From an uncultured Brachybacterium sp. (GTDB taxonomy: Bacteria > Actinomycetota > Actinomycetes > Actinomycetales > Dermabacteraceae), in contig NZ_CANMSY010000003.1 in assembly GCF_947500705.1 (NCBI RefSeq), forward strand, positions 372,001 to 436,000: a stretch of 64,000 bases of DNA, written 5' to 3'. Below the pieces are notes generated by a model. That model saw only the letters and a list, made by a program, of their open reading frames with translations, was not told the origin of the DNA and did no database searches. This document shows positions 46,592 through 55,513 of this stretch, piece by piece; within the stretch, counting starts at the first letter, position 1; every line of letters begins with the position of its first letter. The position numbers and the translations under genes are program-made.

Positions 46592-46945
46592 ATGCGTAAG
46601 TACGAAATGGTCGTGATCCTCGACCCGTCCGTCGATGAACGGACTGTCACCGCAACTTTCGAGAAGCTCGTCCAGGTCGTTCCGGCCGAGGGCGGCACCA
46701 TCGACAACGTCGACGTCTGGGGCAAGCGGAAGTTCGCCTACGAGATCGACAAGAAGTCCGAGGGCATCTACATCGTCCTGAACTTCACCGCCAAGGCGTC
46801 GACCGCTCAGGAGCTGGACCGTCAGCTCGGGCTCAACGAGTCGGTCATGCGCACCAAGGTCATGCGTCTCGACGACAAGGTCAAGGCCCCGCGCGCCGAC
46901 AAGGCTGCACGCGAGGACAAGGCCCCGTCCGACGACGCCAAGTGA
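46592..46945 (+). CDS. rpsF: 30S ribosomal protein S6
   Basis: S6 binds with S18 to the platform of the small subunit. The 117-residue protein opens [16 protein letters not shown] and has [10 protein letters not shown]. The C-terminal about 20 residues are a charged tail rich in Lys, Ala and Asp. AGGAGGTG lies 12-13 bases upstream of the ATG, a long spacing. It heads the rpsF-ssb-rpsR-rplI operon. Confidence 0.96.
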   Translation: MRKYEMVVILDPSVDERTVTATFEKLVQVVPAEGGTIDNVDVWGKRKFAYEIDKKSEGIYIVLNFTAKASTAQELDRQLGLNESVMRTKVMRLDDKVKAPRADKAAREDKAPSDDAK

Positions 46946-47001
46946 CCTGCGGTCGCTGATCCCCGCACGACCCCACCCCATCCTGGAGCAGAGGAGCCCC
47001 C

Positions 47002-47571
47002 ATGGCGAATGACACCGTCATCACGGTGATCGGCAACCTGACCGCCGACCCCGAGCTGCGTTTCACGCAGTCCGGCGTAGCGGTCGCGTCGTTCACCATC
47101 GCGTCCACCCCCCGCACCTTCGACCGTCAGTCGAATGAGTGGAAGGACGGCGAGGCGCTGTTCATGCGCTGCTCCATCTGGCGCGACGCCGCAGAGAATG
47201 TGGCGGAATCGCTCGAGAAGGGCTCCCGCGTCGTCGCGCAGGGGCGTCTCAAGCAGCGCTCCTTCACCGACCGTGAGGGCAACAACCGCACCAGCATCGA
47301 GCTGGACGTCGACGAGATCGGTCCCTCCCTCAAGTACGCCACCGCGAAGGCCAACAAGGTCCAGCGCGGCGGCGGCGGTGGAGGCGGCGGCCGTGGCGGC
47401 TTCGGCGGCGGCGGTGCCCCGCAGGGCGGTGGCCAGGGTGGCTACGGTGGCAATCAGGGTGGTCAGGGCGGCTACAGCAATGCCCCGCAGGGTGCGCCGC
47501 AGGGCGCCCCGGCAGCCGACCCCTGGGCCGGCGGCGGGAACCAGGGCGGGTACGACGACCCTCCCTTCTGA
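47002..47571 (+). CDS. ssb: Single-stranded DNA-binding protein
   Basis: The 189-residue protein has an N-terminal OB fold ([20 protein letters not shown], about 1-115). A glycine-rich linker with Gln and Pro follows, and the acidic C-terminal tip DDPPF recruits replication and repair partners. GAGGAG precedes the ATG. Its place between rpsF and rpsR is conserved. Confidence 0.97.
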   Translation: MANDTVITVIGNLTADPELRFTQSGVAVASFTIASTPRTFDRQSNEWKDGEALFMRCSIWRDAAENVAESLEKGSRVVAQGRLKQRSFTDREGNNRTSIELDVDEIGPSLKYATAKANKVQRGGGGGGGGRGGFGGGGAPQGGGQGGYGGNQGGQGGYSNAPQGAPQGAPAADPWAGGGNQGGYDDPPF

Positions 47572-47655
47572 TCGCCTCGGCGATCGACGCACGATATTGA
47601 TCCATTCCATCCCGGGTGCATGCCCGGGCTCCCCTCAGAAAGAAGGAGCACCACG

Positions 47656-47892
47656 ATGGCCAAGCCCTCACTTCGTCCCCCGAAGAAGAAGCAGAACCCG
47701 CTGAAGGCCGCGGGAGTCGACACCGTCGACTACAAGGACGCTGCGCTGCTGCGCAAGTTCGTCTCCGACCGCGGAAAGATCCGCGCCCGCCGCGTCACCG
47801 GCGTGTCCGTCCAGGAGCAGCGCAAGATCGCACGGGCCGTGAAGAACGCCCGCGAGATCGCTCTCCTGCCGTACTCGACCTCCGGTCGCTGA
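47656..47892 (+). CDS. rpsR: 30S ribosomal protein S18
   Basis: The 78-residue basic protein contains the S18 core ([19 protein letters not shown] and [17 protein letters not shown]). The N-terminal [15 protein letters not shown] region lacks the CXXC zinc-binding cysteines of some S18 paralogues. AGAAGGAG precedes the ATG at 47656. Confidence 0.96.
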   Translation: MAKPSLRPPKKKQNPLKAAGVDTVDYKDAALLRKFVSDRGKIRARRVTGVSVQEQRKIARAVKNAREIALLPYSTSGR

Positions 47893-47909
47893 GCGAGGAA
47901 GGGAAACAC

Positions 47910-48383
47910 ATGACCACCAAGCTCATCCTCACCAATGAGGTCTCGGGTCTCGGCGCCGCCGGCGATATCGTCGACGTCAAGGACGGCTACGCCCGGAACT
48001 TCCTCATGCCCCGCGGTCTCGCGACCCCGTGGACCAAGGGCGGTCAGCGTCAGCTCGACCAGATCCGCGCGGCCCGCGGCAAGCGTGCGATCGCCAGCAT
48101 CGAAGAGGCGCAGGCCCTGAAGGCCTCGCTCGAGTCCAAGCCCGTCGTCATCTCCGAGCGCGCCGGCCAGAACGGCCGTCTCTTCGGTGCGGTCTCCTCC
48201 AAGGAGGTCGCCGAGGGCGTCAAGGCGATCTTCGACAAGGACATCGACCGTCGCACGGTCGAGTTCGTGGCTCCGATCCGCTCGCTCGGCGAGCACAAGG
48301 CCACCGTCCGTCTCCACGAGGACATCTTCGCGAACCTGCTCGTGCAGGTCATCGCGGCGAAGGGTGCTGCAGCACAGGCCTGA
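47910..48383 (+). CDS. rplI: 50S ribosomal protein L9
   Basis: The 157-residue protein has the L9 N-terminal RNA-binding domain (LTNEVSGLGAAGDIVDVKDG, YARNFLMPRG). A long central helix and a C-terminal domain ending LVQVIAAKGAAAQA follow. GAGGAAGGG precedes the ATG, 17 bases after rpsR. It closes the operon, followed by a strong hairpin. Confidence 0.96.
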   Translation: MTTKLILTNEVSGLGAAGDIVDVKDGYARNFLMPRGLATPWTKGGQRQLDQIRAARGKRAIASIEEAQALKASLESKPVVISERAGQNGRLFGAVSSKEVAEGVKAIFDKDIDRRTVEFVAPIRSLGEHKATVRLHEDIFANLLVQVIAAKGAAAQA

Positions 48384-48409
48384 TCAGCCACTCGGCCCTC
48401 GAGCCGGCC

Positions 48410-48447
48410 AGAAGCGTCCCGCACCAACCATGGTGCGGGACGCTTCT
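48410..48447 (+). terminator. Terminator after rplI
   Basis: A perfect 16-base-pair stem (AGAAGCGTCCCGCACC with its complement, loop AACCAT) starts 26 bases after the rplI stop. The T tract is short (TCTGTG). Confidence 0.8.
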
Positions 48448-48520
48448 CTGTGATGAGGTACGTTCTGCAGGAGATCTGACCGGCCCGGTACGCCGCACCG
48501 CACGAGCAGCAGGGGGACGC

Positions 48521-49303
48521 ATGCGCACGACCCGACGACCGTCCATGGCACTGGCGATCGGAGCAGCCGCGCTCGCCCTCGCACTGCCCAGCTGCAGCGG
48601 CGATACAGCCGACGACGGCACGACGACACCGGCAGCGACCAGCACAGAGGCGGCGTCGGTGGATGTCGAGCCCACCACCGCGGAGGAGGGTCGCTCGGAG
48701 GGTTACGCCCCGGTGGGCCAATTCCCGGTGCTGAGCCTCGCCCCGATGGGCACGGACGACTCCCCCTCGAGCGAGGTCGCTCCGGACCGGCTCGCCGAGA
48801 TCTCTGCCGGCGTCGCGGGAACCGAGCCGACGGACGTCACCTGCGAGGGCACCCTCATGGGCGGCAGCAGGATCCCGGTGGGCTGCGCCGTCGCCTCCAC
48901 GCAGGACGTGGTCACGGCATACCCGGTGCTCAGCGGCCCCGCCGGCACGGAGGACCACTCCCTGGTGGTCGCTGGGGAGCTCGCCTCGGTCCAGGCCGAG
49001 ATGGTGATGGACGAGGAGGTCAGCGTCCACTATGGCCCGACCGCGCTGTTCTTCGACGATCCGGCGCTGCTCGAGCAGGAGGGGTTGGTCGGACGCGTCC
49101 AGGCCGAGCTCGAGAGCCTGGGCCTGAGCGACACGCTCGAGACCTGCGAAGGCATCGTCGGCGAGAGCACCGGCCATACCGGCGTGCGCTGCACCGGGAC
49201 CCAGGACGACAGCCCGGCACCTTTCGAGGCGCAGTTCTACCCCACGCTCTCCGCGAGCGGAGACCCCGTCACCTTCGCCCTGATCCATCGACCGTTGCAG
49301 TAG
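48521..49303 (+). CDS. Secreted lipoprotein of unknown function
   Basis: The 260-residue protein has a lipoprotein signal: a basic start, a hydrophobic run (LAIGAAALALAL) and lipobox LPSC with the lipidated Cys25. A Thr/Ala-rich spacer follows. Two similar cysteine pairs appear (VTCEGTL...VGCAVAS and ETCEGIV...VRCTGT), suggesting two copies of a small disulfide-bonded domain. The family is not recognised. It begins after the rplI terminator. Confidence 0.8.
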   Translation: MRTTRRPSMALAIGAAALALALPSCSGDTADDGTTTPAATSTEAASVDVEPTTAEEGRSEGYAPVGQFPVLSLAPMGTDDSPSSEVAPDRLAEISAGVAGTEPTDVTCEGTLMGGSRIPVGCAVASTQDVVTAYPVLSGPAGTEDHSLVVAGELASVQAEMVMDEEVSVHYGPTALFFDDPALLEQEGLVGRVQAELESLGLSDTLETCEGIVGESTGHTGVRCTGTQDDSPAPFEAQFYPTLSASGDPVTFALIHRPLQ

Positions 49304-49312
49304 GAGCGGGGT

Positions 49313-49453
49313 TCAGCCCTCGATCTCGGCGAGCACCTCGAGGGCCTGGCGCAGCGGCGCAGGGTGACCGCTGAAGGGGAGTCGCAGGGCATGGGGCCAG
49401 CCTGTGCCCCGTGGCGAGAACAGCGATCCGGGGTCCAGCGCCACGCCGCAGTG
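49313..49453 (-). pseudogene. C-terminal remnant of a MocR/PLP-transaminase-like gene
   Basis: About 46 codons before the TGA at 49313-49315 (minus strand) read like the end of a MocR-family regulator or fold-type I transaminase: VALDPGSLFSPRGTGWPHALRLPFSG, then LRQALEVLAEIEG. Nothing upstream in this frame continues the family, and a plus-strand gene begins at 49511. It appears to be the relic of a deleted gene. Confidence 0.6.
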
Positions 49454-49510
49454 ACCATTGCGGTGCGGACGTCGGCCCCGCGAGCGCCGGTCGCGGGATA
49501 GGTTGCGGAC

Positions 49511-49789
49511 ATGTTCGGACGTGCAGCACGGCAGCAGAAGCAGCTCGAGACCCTCCAGGCGCATATCCGTCGCCTCGAGAATCTCGCGGGGGAGCTCGCC
49601 GCGCGAGCCGGAGTGAGCGACGCGGAGCTGCTCAGCCTTCGCGACCAGGTGGGCCCGCAGATCCCCGAGGAGTCCCGCCGACTGGTCGCCGAGGGCAAGG
49701 TGATCCAGGCGATCAAGGTGTACCGCGAGCACACCGGCGCGGGCCTCAAGGAGGCCAAGGATGCCATCGACCAGTACCGGGGCGCGTGA
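49511..49789 (+). CDS. Small protein with ribosomal L7/L12 C-terminal-like domain
   Basis: The 92-residue protein has an N-terminal helical region (QQKQLETLQAHIRRLENL) likely to form a coiled coil. Its C-terminal half (LVAEGKVIQAIKVYREHTG and LKEAKDAIDQYRG) resembles the bL12 C-terminal domain, which binds translation factors. Stand-alone proteins of this sort are common in actinobacteria, with unknown function. Confidence 0.75.
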   Translation: MFGRAARQQKQLETLQAHIRRLENLAGELAARAGVSDAELLSLRDQVGPQIPEESRRLVAEGKVIQAIKVYREHTGAGLKEAKDAIDQYRGA

Positions 49790-49859
49790 TCTCTCCGAGG
49801 TGAGGTGACTCGGCTCGGTCCTGAGTGAAGGCGCGATCCGCGGGCGCTACGCTCGAGCG

Positions 49860-51293
49860 GTGACTTCTCGACCCCGTGACACCGCCGCTCCCCACCACGG
49901 CGGCCCCCTCGCCCGCTCCCTCGGCCATGGCCAGATGGCCATGATCGCCATGGGCTCCGCGCTGGGCACCGGCCTGTTCCTCGGCTCGGGGGAAGCGATC
50001 GGCATCGCCGGGCCCGCCGTGATCGTCTCCTTCGCGCTCGGTTCCCTGATCGCTGCCACCATCGCACTGGCGATGGGGGAGATGGCCTCCCGCCATCCCG
50101 TGCGCGGTGGCTTCGGCACTCTCGCCGCCCACTACCTCTCCCCGTTCTGGGGCTATCTCACCCGGTGGCTGTACTGGATCGTCACGGTGTGCGTGACCGG
50201 CGCCGAGCTGGTGGCCTGCGCCTTCTACCTCACCTACTGGGTGCCGGCGATCCCGGTCTGGGCCGGGATCCTGCTGTTCGCCGCCCTGATCATCGCCATC
50301 AACCTCGCGAGCGTCGGCTCCTTCGGCATCGTCGAGTTCTTCCTGTCCTCCATCAAGGTGATCGCCGTCTTCGCCTTCATCCTGGTCGGCGCGGTGCTGG
50401 TGCTCTTCGGCCTGCCGGACACCCCCGCCCCCGGCCTCGCCCAGCTCACGCCCGACGGGGGCTTCGCCCCGAACGGCTGGGCGGCGGTATGGGTCGCCCT
50501 GTCCGTCGTGATGTTCTCCTTCGGCGGCATCGAGCTGCTGTCCATCACCGCTGCGGAGGCCAAGGATCCGGCCCGCTCGATCAGGACCGCCGCCCGCACC
50601 ACGGTGGTCCGCCTGGCCTTCTTCTACGTCTTCTGCATCACGATCGTGCTGTGCCTGGTGCCGTGGCGCACCGCCGCCGGCACCGGCGACGACGTCGCCA
50701 CCTCCCCGTTCGTGATGGTCTTCGACCAGCTCGGGATCCCTGGCGCCGCCCACATCACCAACCTGCTGGTGCTGATCGCGGCGCTGTCGGCCGCGAACGC
50801 CAATCTCTACGCCGGCAGCCGGATGATCCACTCCCTGGCCGTGGATCGCCTGGCACCCCGCTTCGCCGCCCGCACCACGAAGCATCGGGTCCCGGTGGTC
50901 GGCATCGCCCTGAGCTCGCTGGGCCTGCTCGGAGCGGCGCTGCTCAACTTCAGCGGTGTGGGCGGGGTCTTCAGCTACATGATGAGCCTGGTGGTGTTCG
51001 CCGTCATCCTGGTCTGGGCACTCATCCTGTGCACCTTCATCGCCTACCGGCGGCGCCACGTCAGCGGGGCCACCTTCCGCATGCCGGGCGGCGTCGCGAG
51101 TGCAATCGTCGGACTGGTGGGTCTTGCCGCGGTGTTCGCGACCGTCACGGTGCGGCCCAGCATGCAGGTCGCGGCGATGGTCGGCGTCCCTGCGGTGCTC
51201 GTGGCGACGGTGCTGTACGTCGTCGCCGTCCGCCGCCGCATCGACCCGTCGGCCATCGAGGATGCTTTCGCCGAGGCGGAATCGATGCGCTGA
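49860..51293 (+). CDS. Amino acid permease (APC superfamily)
   Basis: The 477-residue protein has about 12 membrane helices. The first helix motif is MIAMGSALGTGLFLGSGEAI, then SFGGIELLSITAAEAKDP, typical of amino-acid:proton symporters of the AAT type. It starts at GTG with little ribosome-binding signal. The substrate is uncertain (proline, GABA or aromatic amino acids are possible). Confidence 0.88.
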   Translation: MTSRPRDTAAPHHGGPLARSLGHGQMAMIAMGSALGTGLFLGSGEAIGIAGPAVIVSFALGSLIAATIALAMGEMASRHPVRGGFGTLAAHYLSPFWGYLTRWLYWIVTVCVTGAELVACAFYLTYWVPAIPVWAGILLFAALIIAINLASVGSFGIVEFFLSSIKVIAVFAFILVGAVLVLFGLPDTPAPGLAQLTPDGGFAPNGWAAVWVALSVVMFSFGGIELLSITAAEAKDPARSIRTAARTTVVRLAFFYVFCITIVLCLVPWRTAAGTGDDVATSPFVMVFDQLGIPGAAHITNLLVLIAALSAANANLYAGSRMIHSLAVDRLAPRFAARTTKHRVPVVGIALSSLGLLGAALLNFSGVGGVFSYMMSLVVFAVILVWALILCTFIAYRRRHVSGATFRMPGGVASAIVGLVGLAAVFATVTVRPSMQVAAMVGVPAVLVATVLYVVAVRRRIDPSAIEDAFAEAESMR

Positions 51294-51348
51294 ATCGGGG
51301 GAGCATATCCGCCTCGACGTGGCGTTCGTTACTGTGCGGGGCGTCGGT

Positions 51349-51377
51349 TTGGGCTGGAGGTGGCGCGGGGGTAACCT
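51349..51377 (+). promoter_or_regulatory. Promoter for tRNA-Leu
   Basis: TTGGGC (51349-51354) and TAACCT (51372-51377) are spaced by 17 bases, placing a start near 51384, about 40 bases before the tRNA. Confidence 0.5.
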
Positions 51378-51424
51378 AGTGGAATCTTCGGTCTTGGTGA
51401 CGCGAGTCCCGGTGCTGAAGGAAT

Positions 51425-51508
51425 GCGCAAGTGGCGGAATTGGTAGACGCGCACGGTTCAGGTCCGTGTGCCGGAAACGGCGTGGGGGTTCAAGTCCCCC
51501 CTTGCGCA
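51425..51508 (+). tRNA. tRNA-Leu (anticodon CAG)
   Basis: The acceptor strands GCGCAAG (51425-51431) and CTTGCGC (51501-51507) pair fully. The anticodon arm is CACGG-TTCAGGT-CCGTG with CAG at 51459-51461. A variable arm follows, and the T arm is GGGGG-TTCAAGT-CCCCC. The D-arm GGCGGAATTGGTAGAC and the 84-base class II length fit leucine. The 3' CCA is not encoded. Confidence 0.95.
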
Positions 51509-51520
51509 CCGCAGGAATTG

Positions 51521-51551
51521 CCCCGGTTCATCGAGATGAACCGGGGTTCTT
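51521..51551 (+). terminator. Terminator after tRNA-Leu
   Basis: An 11-base-pair stem (CCCCGGTTCAT with its complement, loop CGAG) is followed by TTCTT, a good intrinsic terminator just after the tRNA. It may also serve the convergent kinase-like gene. Confidence 0.8.
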
Positions 51552-51557
51552 CGCGTC

Positions 51558-52244
51558 TCAGATGGCGGCGCGCATCACGGCGTGGGCGATCGCCTCGACC
51601 GCAGCGGCCTGGGGGATCCGACCGGTGTTGATCATCAGGTCGTAGTGCACCGGCTCCCGCGGATCCCAGCCGTAGAGCGAGGTGGACATGTCGGTGCGGA
51701 TCCTGTCCTCCTGCCTGCGGCGCTTCTCCGCCTGCTGCAGGGAGATCCCCGCCAGCTCAGCAGCACGCGCGACCCGGCTCTCGGCGTCACCCGTGAGCAG
51801 GACATGCAGGATGCGGGGCCGGTTCGCGAGGATCTTCGTCGCGTTGCGGCCGACGATCACGCCACCCTCCTCGCCGTAGCGGCGCACCGTGGCGTTGTTG
51901 TCGTCGATGAGCTCTCGCTTGTCGCGCTGCGCGTCGATGTACTCCATCCCGTCTCCGCCGCCGAAGGCGCCTCCCATCGCAGCGAGCACCTGTGAGAGGT
52001 TGACCCGGCTCTGGATCGACTGCGCGGTGGCGGACTCGTCCTGCGGTGCGCCCTCCGCCTCGATGTCCTCCGAGCTGAATGCCTGCACGTGATACGGAAG
52101 CCCCAGCCGCTCGGCGACGGCGCGACCGACCGCCTCCGCCCCCGAGCCGTACTCCTCCCAGATCGTCACCACGGGCCGATGAGATCCATCCTGACCGGGA
52201 GCGGAACCTGGAGTGCTGGACGGTCCAGCTGCATGCGTGCTCAT
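51558..52244 (-). CDS. Cytidylate kinase-like family protein
   Basis: The 228-residue protein resembles the cytidylate-kinase-like family: VVTIWEEYGSGAEAVGRAVAERLGLPYH replaces a P-loop region, and later blocks are VIVGRNATKILA, LHVLLTGDAESRVARAAEL and RRRQEDRIRTDMSTSLYG. Its substrate is unknown and a true CMP kinase role is doubtful. ATG at 52244 has GGAGGTCACC before it. Confidence 0.82.
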   Translation of the reverse strand: MSTHAAGPSSTPGSAPGQDGSHRPVVTIWEEYGSGAEAVGRAVAERLGLPYHVQAFSSEDIEAEGAPQDESATAQSIQSRVNLSQVLAAMGGAFGGGDGMEYIDAQRDKRELIDDNNATVRRYGEEGGVIVGRNATKILANRPRILHVLLTGDAESRVARAAELAGISLQQAEKRRRQEDRIRTDMSTSLYGWDPREPVHYDLMINTGRIPQAAAVEAIAHAVMRAAI

Positions 52245-52376
52245 GGTGACCTCCGTGAGAGATGTGAGCCACAGCATACGGCGGATATGGCAGAAGAGTC
52301 CCCAATTGTCAGGACGGAAGGACTCGGGGCGCGTCCTGAGGCGGAACTTCTCGCGACGACGGGGCATCATGGTTCC

Positions 52377-53201
52377 ATGAGCAATGGCGTCCCCAGCACT
52401 GACTTCACCCTCGCGGGACACGGCGGCACTCTCGCAGGTCGCGCCTGGACCCTCCCCGCACCGCGCTGGATCGCCGTGCTCTCCCACGGCTACGGCGAGC
52501 ACGTGGGCCGCTACGAAGGGGTCGCCGCCCGGTGCAATGACGCCGACGCCGTGGTCTACGCCGCCGACCACCTCGGCCATGGCCGCAGCGACGGACAGAG
52601 GGCCCTGATCAGTGACTTCGAGCCGGTGGTCGACGATCTCCTCCTGGTGGTCCAGCACGCCGCCTCCCGGCATCCCGGAGTGCCGGTCGTGCTGATCGGC
52701 CACTCCATGGGCGGGATGATCGCCGCCCGCTTCACGCAGCTGCACGCGGACTCCCTGGCGGCGACCGTGCTCTCCGGTCCGGTGCTCGGCTCCTGGGCCA
52801 CCGTGGACGAGCTGCTTGCGCTCGACGTCATCCCGTCGACCCCGATCGACCCCGGCACCCTCTCCCGTGACCCTGCCGTCGGCGAGGCCTATGCCTCAGA
52901 CCCGCTGGTGTGGCATGGCGACTTCGCCCGCCCCACCCTCGAGGGCCTGCAGCGGGCGATGCGCACGATCGACGAGGCCGGCAGCGTGGGCGAGCACCCC
53001 CTGCTCTACCTGCACGGCGAAGCGGACCGCCTGGTACCGCTCCCCGCCAGCTGGGAAGGGCTGAACTCGCTGCGGGGCTCGCGGACCTTCGTGAAGACCT
53101 ACCCCGGTGCCCAGCATGAGATCTTCCACGAGACCCACCGCGATGAGGTGATCGCAGACGTGATCGGCTTCGTGGAGGGCGTGCTCGCGCTGCCGAACTG
53201 A
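52377..53201 (+). CDS. Alpha/beta hydrolase, monoacylglycerol-lipase-like
   Basis: The 274-residue protein has an HGYGEHVGRY oxyanion region, the nucleophile elbow GHSMG (Ser110), an acid residue in HGEADRLVP and the catalytic His in PGAQHEIFHE. HGYGEH and DHLGHGRS resemble monoglyceride lipases. The substrate is not shown. It is divergent from the cytidylate-kinase-like gene. Confidence 0.88.
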   Translation: MSNGVPSTDFTLAGHGGTLAGRAWTLPAPRWIAVLSHGYGEHVGRYEGVAARCNDADAVVYAADHLGHGRSDGQRALISDFEPVVDDLLLVVQHAASRHPGVPVVLIGHSMGGMIAARFTQLHADSLAATVLSGPVLGSWATVDELLALDVIPSTPIDPGTLSRDPAVGEAYASDPLVWHGDFARPTLEGLQRAMRTIDEAGSVGEHPLLYLHGEADRLVPLPASWEGLNSLRGSRTFVKTYPGAQHEIFHETHRDEVIADVIGFVEGVLALPN

Positions 53202-53242
53202 CGCACGAGAAGCCCAGGCGAGGGAAGAACGAGGAGCGGGAG

Positions 53243-54358
53243 ATGTCGACGCGACGACACGAAACGGCACGGAACCGGCGCGCTGATCGCGCCCGGGTGC
53301 AGGCAGCGGGGCGCACTCCGCACAGCGGTGGTGCGGCGCCGACGACCCGCTACGTCGCCGGAGGAATCCCCAGCCGCCAGCCCGACGGGGACTCGATGGG
53401 TGATGCCCTGGCATTCTCGCGCGCGGCCTCGGACCGGATGGCGATGTTCTTCTACCCGCGGCCCGACCGCGAGCAGGTGATGGAGCTCAGCGACGCCTGG
53501 GACCTGCACCCGCTGCTGCTCGAGGACCTGCTCAACGCGCATCAGCGACCGAAGCTCGAACGGTACGGCGATGTCCTGTTCCTGGTGGTGCGCGCGGCCC
53601 GCTACGTCGACGCCCAGGAGGAGGTCGACTTCGCGGAGTTCCACCTGCTGCTGCGACCCGGCGCCGTGGCGGTGCTGTGCCAGGACGGGACCTGGATCGA
53701 CGGCACCCCGGGGCCGCAGCTGGACGAGGAGCATCCGCTGACCTCGACCCGTCGGGAGCGCACGGTGCTCGAGGACGTCAATCTCCTGGAGCTCGGCCCG
53801 GAGGCCGTGCTCTACCGGGTGCTCGATACGATCGTCGACGGCTACGACCCCGTGCTGAAGGGCCTCCGGGTCGACCAGGAGCAGATCGAGCGGCAGGTGT
53901 TCAGCGGGGATGCTGCGGTCGCCGAGCGGATCTACCGGCTCAGCCAGGAGGTCATCGACATGCAGCAGGTGATCACCTCGCTGCGCGACGTGATCGACGA
54001 TCTCCAGGCCGGCTTCGGGAAGTACGCGATCCCCGGCGAGCTGCAGGCCTACCTGGACGACGTCGGCGACCACCTGGAGCGGGCCGCATCGCGCGTGCGG
54101 GATCTGCGTGATGCCCTCTCCCAGATCCTCGACGTCAACGCGACCCTGGTCGCGCAGCGCCAGAACGAGGACATGAAGAAGATCTCCGGCTGGGCCGCCA
54201 TCCTGTTCGCCCCGACCCTGATCGGTGCCGTCTACGGCATGAACTTCGACGACGTGCCCGAGCTGCACTGGGCGTACGGCTATCCGATGGCGATCGGGAT
54301 GATGATCGCGCTCGGCGTGCTGCTCTTCGTGATCTTCAAGCGCAGCAGGTGGATGTGA
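53243..54358 (+). CDS. corA: CorA-family magnesium/divalent cation transporter
   Basis: The 371-residue protein has the CorA N-terminal alpha/beta domain, long helices and two C-terminal membrane helices (ISGWAAILFAPTLIGAVYGMN and YPMAIGMMIALGVLLFVIF). The pore motif YGMN is at residues 331-334. Transport of Mg2+ or related ions is expected. About 35 extra basic residues precede the domain. It follows the hydrolase gene by 41 bases. Confidence 0.93.
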   Translation: MSTRRHETARNRRADRARVQAAGRTPHSGGAAPTTRYVAGGIPSRQPDGDSMGDALAFSRAASDRMAMFFYPRPDREQVMELSDAWDLHPLLLEDLLNAHQRPKLERYGDVLFLVVRAARYVDAQEEVDFAEFHLLLRPGAVAVLCQDGTWIDGTPGPQLDEEHPLTSTRRERTVLEDVNLLELGPEAVLYRVLDTIVDGYDPVLKGLRVDQEQIERQVFSGDAAVAERIYRLSQEVIDMQQVITSLRDVIDDLQAGFGKYAIPGELQAYLDDVGDHLERAASRVRDLRDALSQILDVNATLVAQRQNEDMKKISGWAAILFAPTLIGAVYGMNFDDVPELHWAYGYPMAIGMMIALGVLLFVIFKRSRWM

Positions 54359-54380
54359 GTCCGGACGTCGCTGCTGGGCC

Positions 54381-54932
54381 TCAGATGAACTCGAGCGGAT
54401 CGAACTCGTCGATGTTGATGATCCGCACCCGCGGCAGACGGCTCGTGAACGCGGCGACGTCGTACTCGAGGTCGTGGAACTCGATCCCCGGGATGTCCTG
54501 GAGATCTGCGGCCATGAACTCCCGGAAGCCGACGAGCGCGGTGCGTCTCCCAGCCGTCGCGGCCAGGTCCTCCATCTGGGGGACGAAGTCCTTGTCGTGG
54601 CTGACCAGCATGACGTCTGCCGGGCGGGTCAGCAGCGCCTCTGCGGTGCGCTGGATCGCGATGTCCACGACCTTGCCCTCGCCGCGCAGGGGGACGGGCT
54701 TGTAGCCCATGGCGATCAGCGCCTGGACGAAGCCCGAGGGCAGGCTGTCCTCCACGGCGAGGAAGAAGAGGCCCTTCACCGACTGCTGCCACGACATCTC
54801 CGCATGATGGAGGAGCTTGTTCCATCGCGGACGCTCGTCGGGCTGGGGGCGTCGGCCGAGGACCGAGACCCCGAGCGTGGCGTCGATGTTCTCGCCGTCC
54901 ACCAGGAGGTACGTGGTGCGTTCTTCCGTCAT
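54381..54932 (-). CDS. NYN-domain (PIN-like) nuclease-type protein
   Basis: The 183-residue protein is mostly one NYN/LabA domain. LLVDGENIDA supplies the first acidic residue, GKVVDIAIQRTAEALL the central region and VMLVSHDKDFVPQM the later acidic residues. Such domains often act on RNA. No partner domain is fused. It converges on corA with a gap of 22 bases. Confidence 0.88.
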   Translation of the reverse strand: MTEERTTYLLVDGENIDATLGVSVLGRRPQPDERPRWNKLLHHAEMSWQQSVKGLFFLAVEDSLPSGFVQALIAMGYKPVPLRGEGKVVDIAIQRTAEALLTRPADVMLVSHDKDFVPQMEDLAATAGRRTALVGFREFMAADLQDIPGIEFHDLEYDVAAFTSRLPRVRIINIDEFDPLEFI

Positions 54933-55513
54933 GGGTCGACCTTACGCCGTCCTGGCGTGTACGGAGACCCAGGGGAGCGCAGGAGGGATCGGGGGTGACG
55001 TCATGGCGGGCAGGTCGCGGTGCGGCGGTCCGAGGGTGCCTCTCGACAGGGTGGTGAGGGCCGCGAGGGAAGTGCCTGCGGAAAGCGACATTCCGTTCCT
55101 CCCCAGTGCGAGTTATCCACATTCCCGGGGCGGGTGTTGACAATTGTGTATTTCCCTTGAATGTGTGCCCGACGTTGGCGTCGTCGGCATTGTCATCTTT
55201 TGCACAGCGCATCTCCCGCAGAACCCGTCACCGCCGACACTCTCAGCGGGTTTCGTCTGACCTACCTGGAGTTTCAAGCAGTCCCGGCCCCCTGTGGACG
55301 TCCCCATGGACGTCTTATCGACGCCTAGGTGACGCCTTGGCTGTGCCCCTATGACACCTCGGCTGCGGCCCCTTCGCGCGACGGTTCCTCCACACCTAGG
55401 GGTTATCCACAGATTCATCCCCATTTGTTACTGACCCTTCAGTAAGGGGTGGTGGGGAATTAGTATTGAGGGGTACCGCGGAATCGATGGACGGGCGGGG
55501 AGGAGGGGTTTCG
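54933..55513. promoter_or_regulatory. 581-bp spacer before the HNH/DUF222 gene
   Basis: No gene is visible. Two perfect DnaA boxes TTATCCACA lie at 55113-55121 and 55403-55411, and a TTGACA at 55137-55142 has no clear -10. A perfect inverted repeat TTACTGA-CCCT-TCAGTAA is at 55428-55445. TAGTAT at 55461-55466 is a possible -10 for the HNH gene, with TTCAGT 17 bases before it overlapping the inverted repeat. Confidence 0.45.

Noticed and set aside
49746-51509. 587-codon minus-strand frame over the permease
   Set aside because: The plus strand encodes a normal 12-helix permease; the antisense protein is His/Asp/Gly-rich and runs into the tRNA.
54280-55212. 310-codon minus frame over the NYN gene and spacer
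   Set aside because: The NYN protein at 54381-54932 is in another frame and is convincing.
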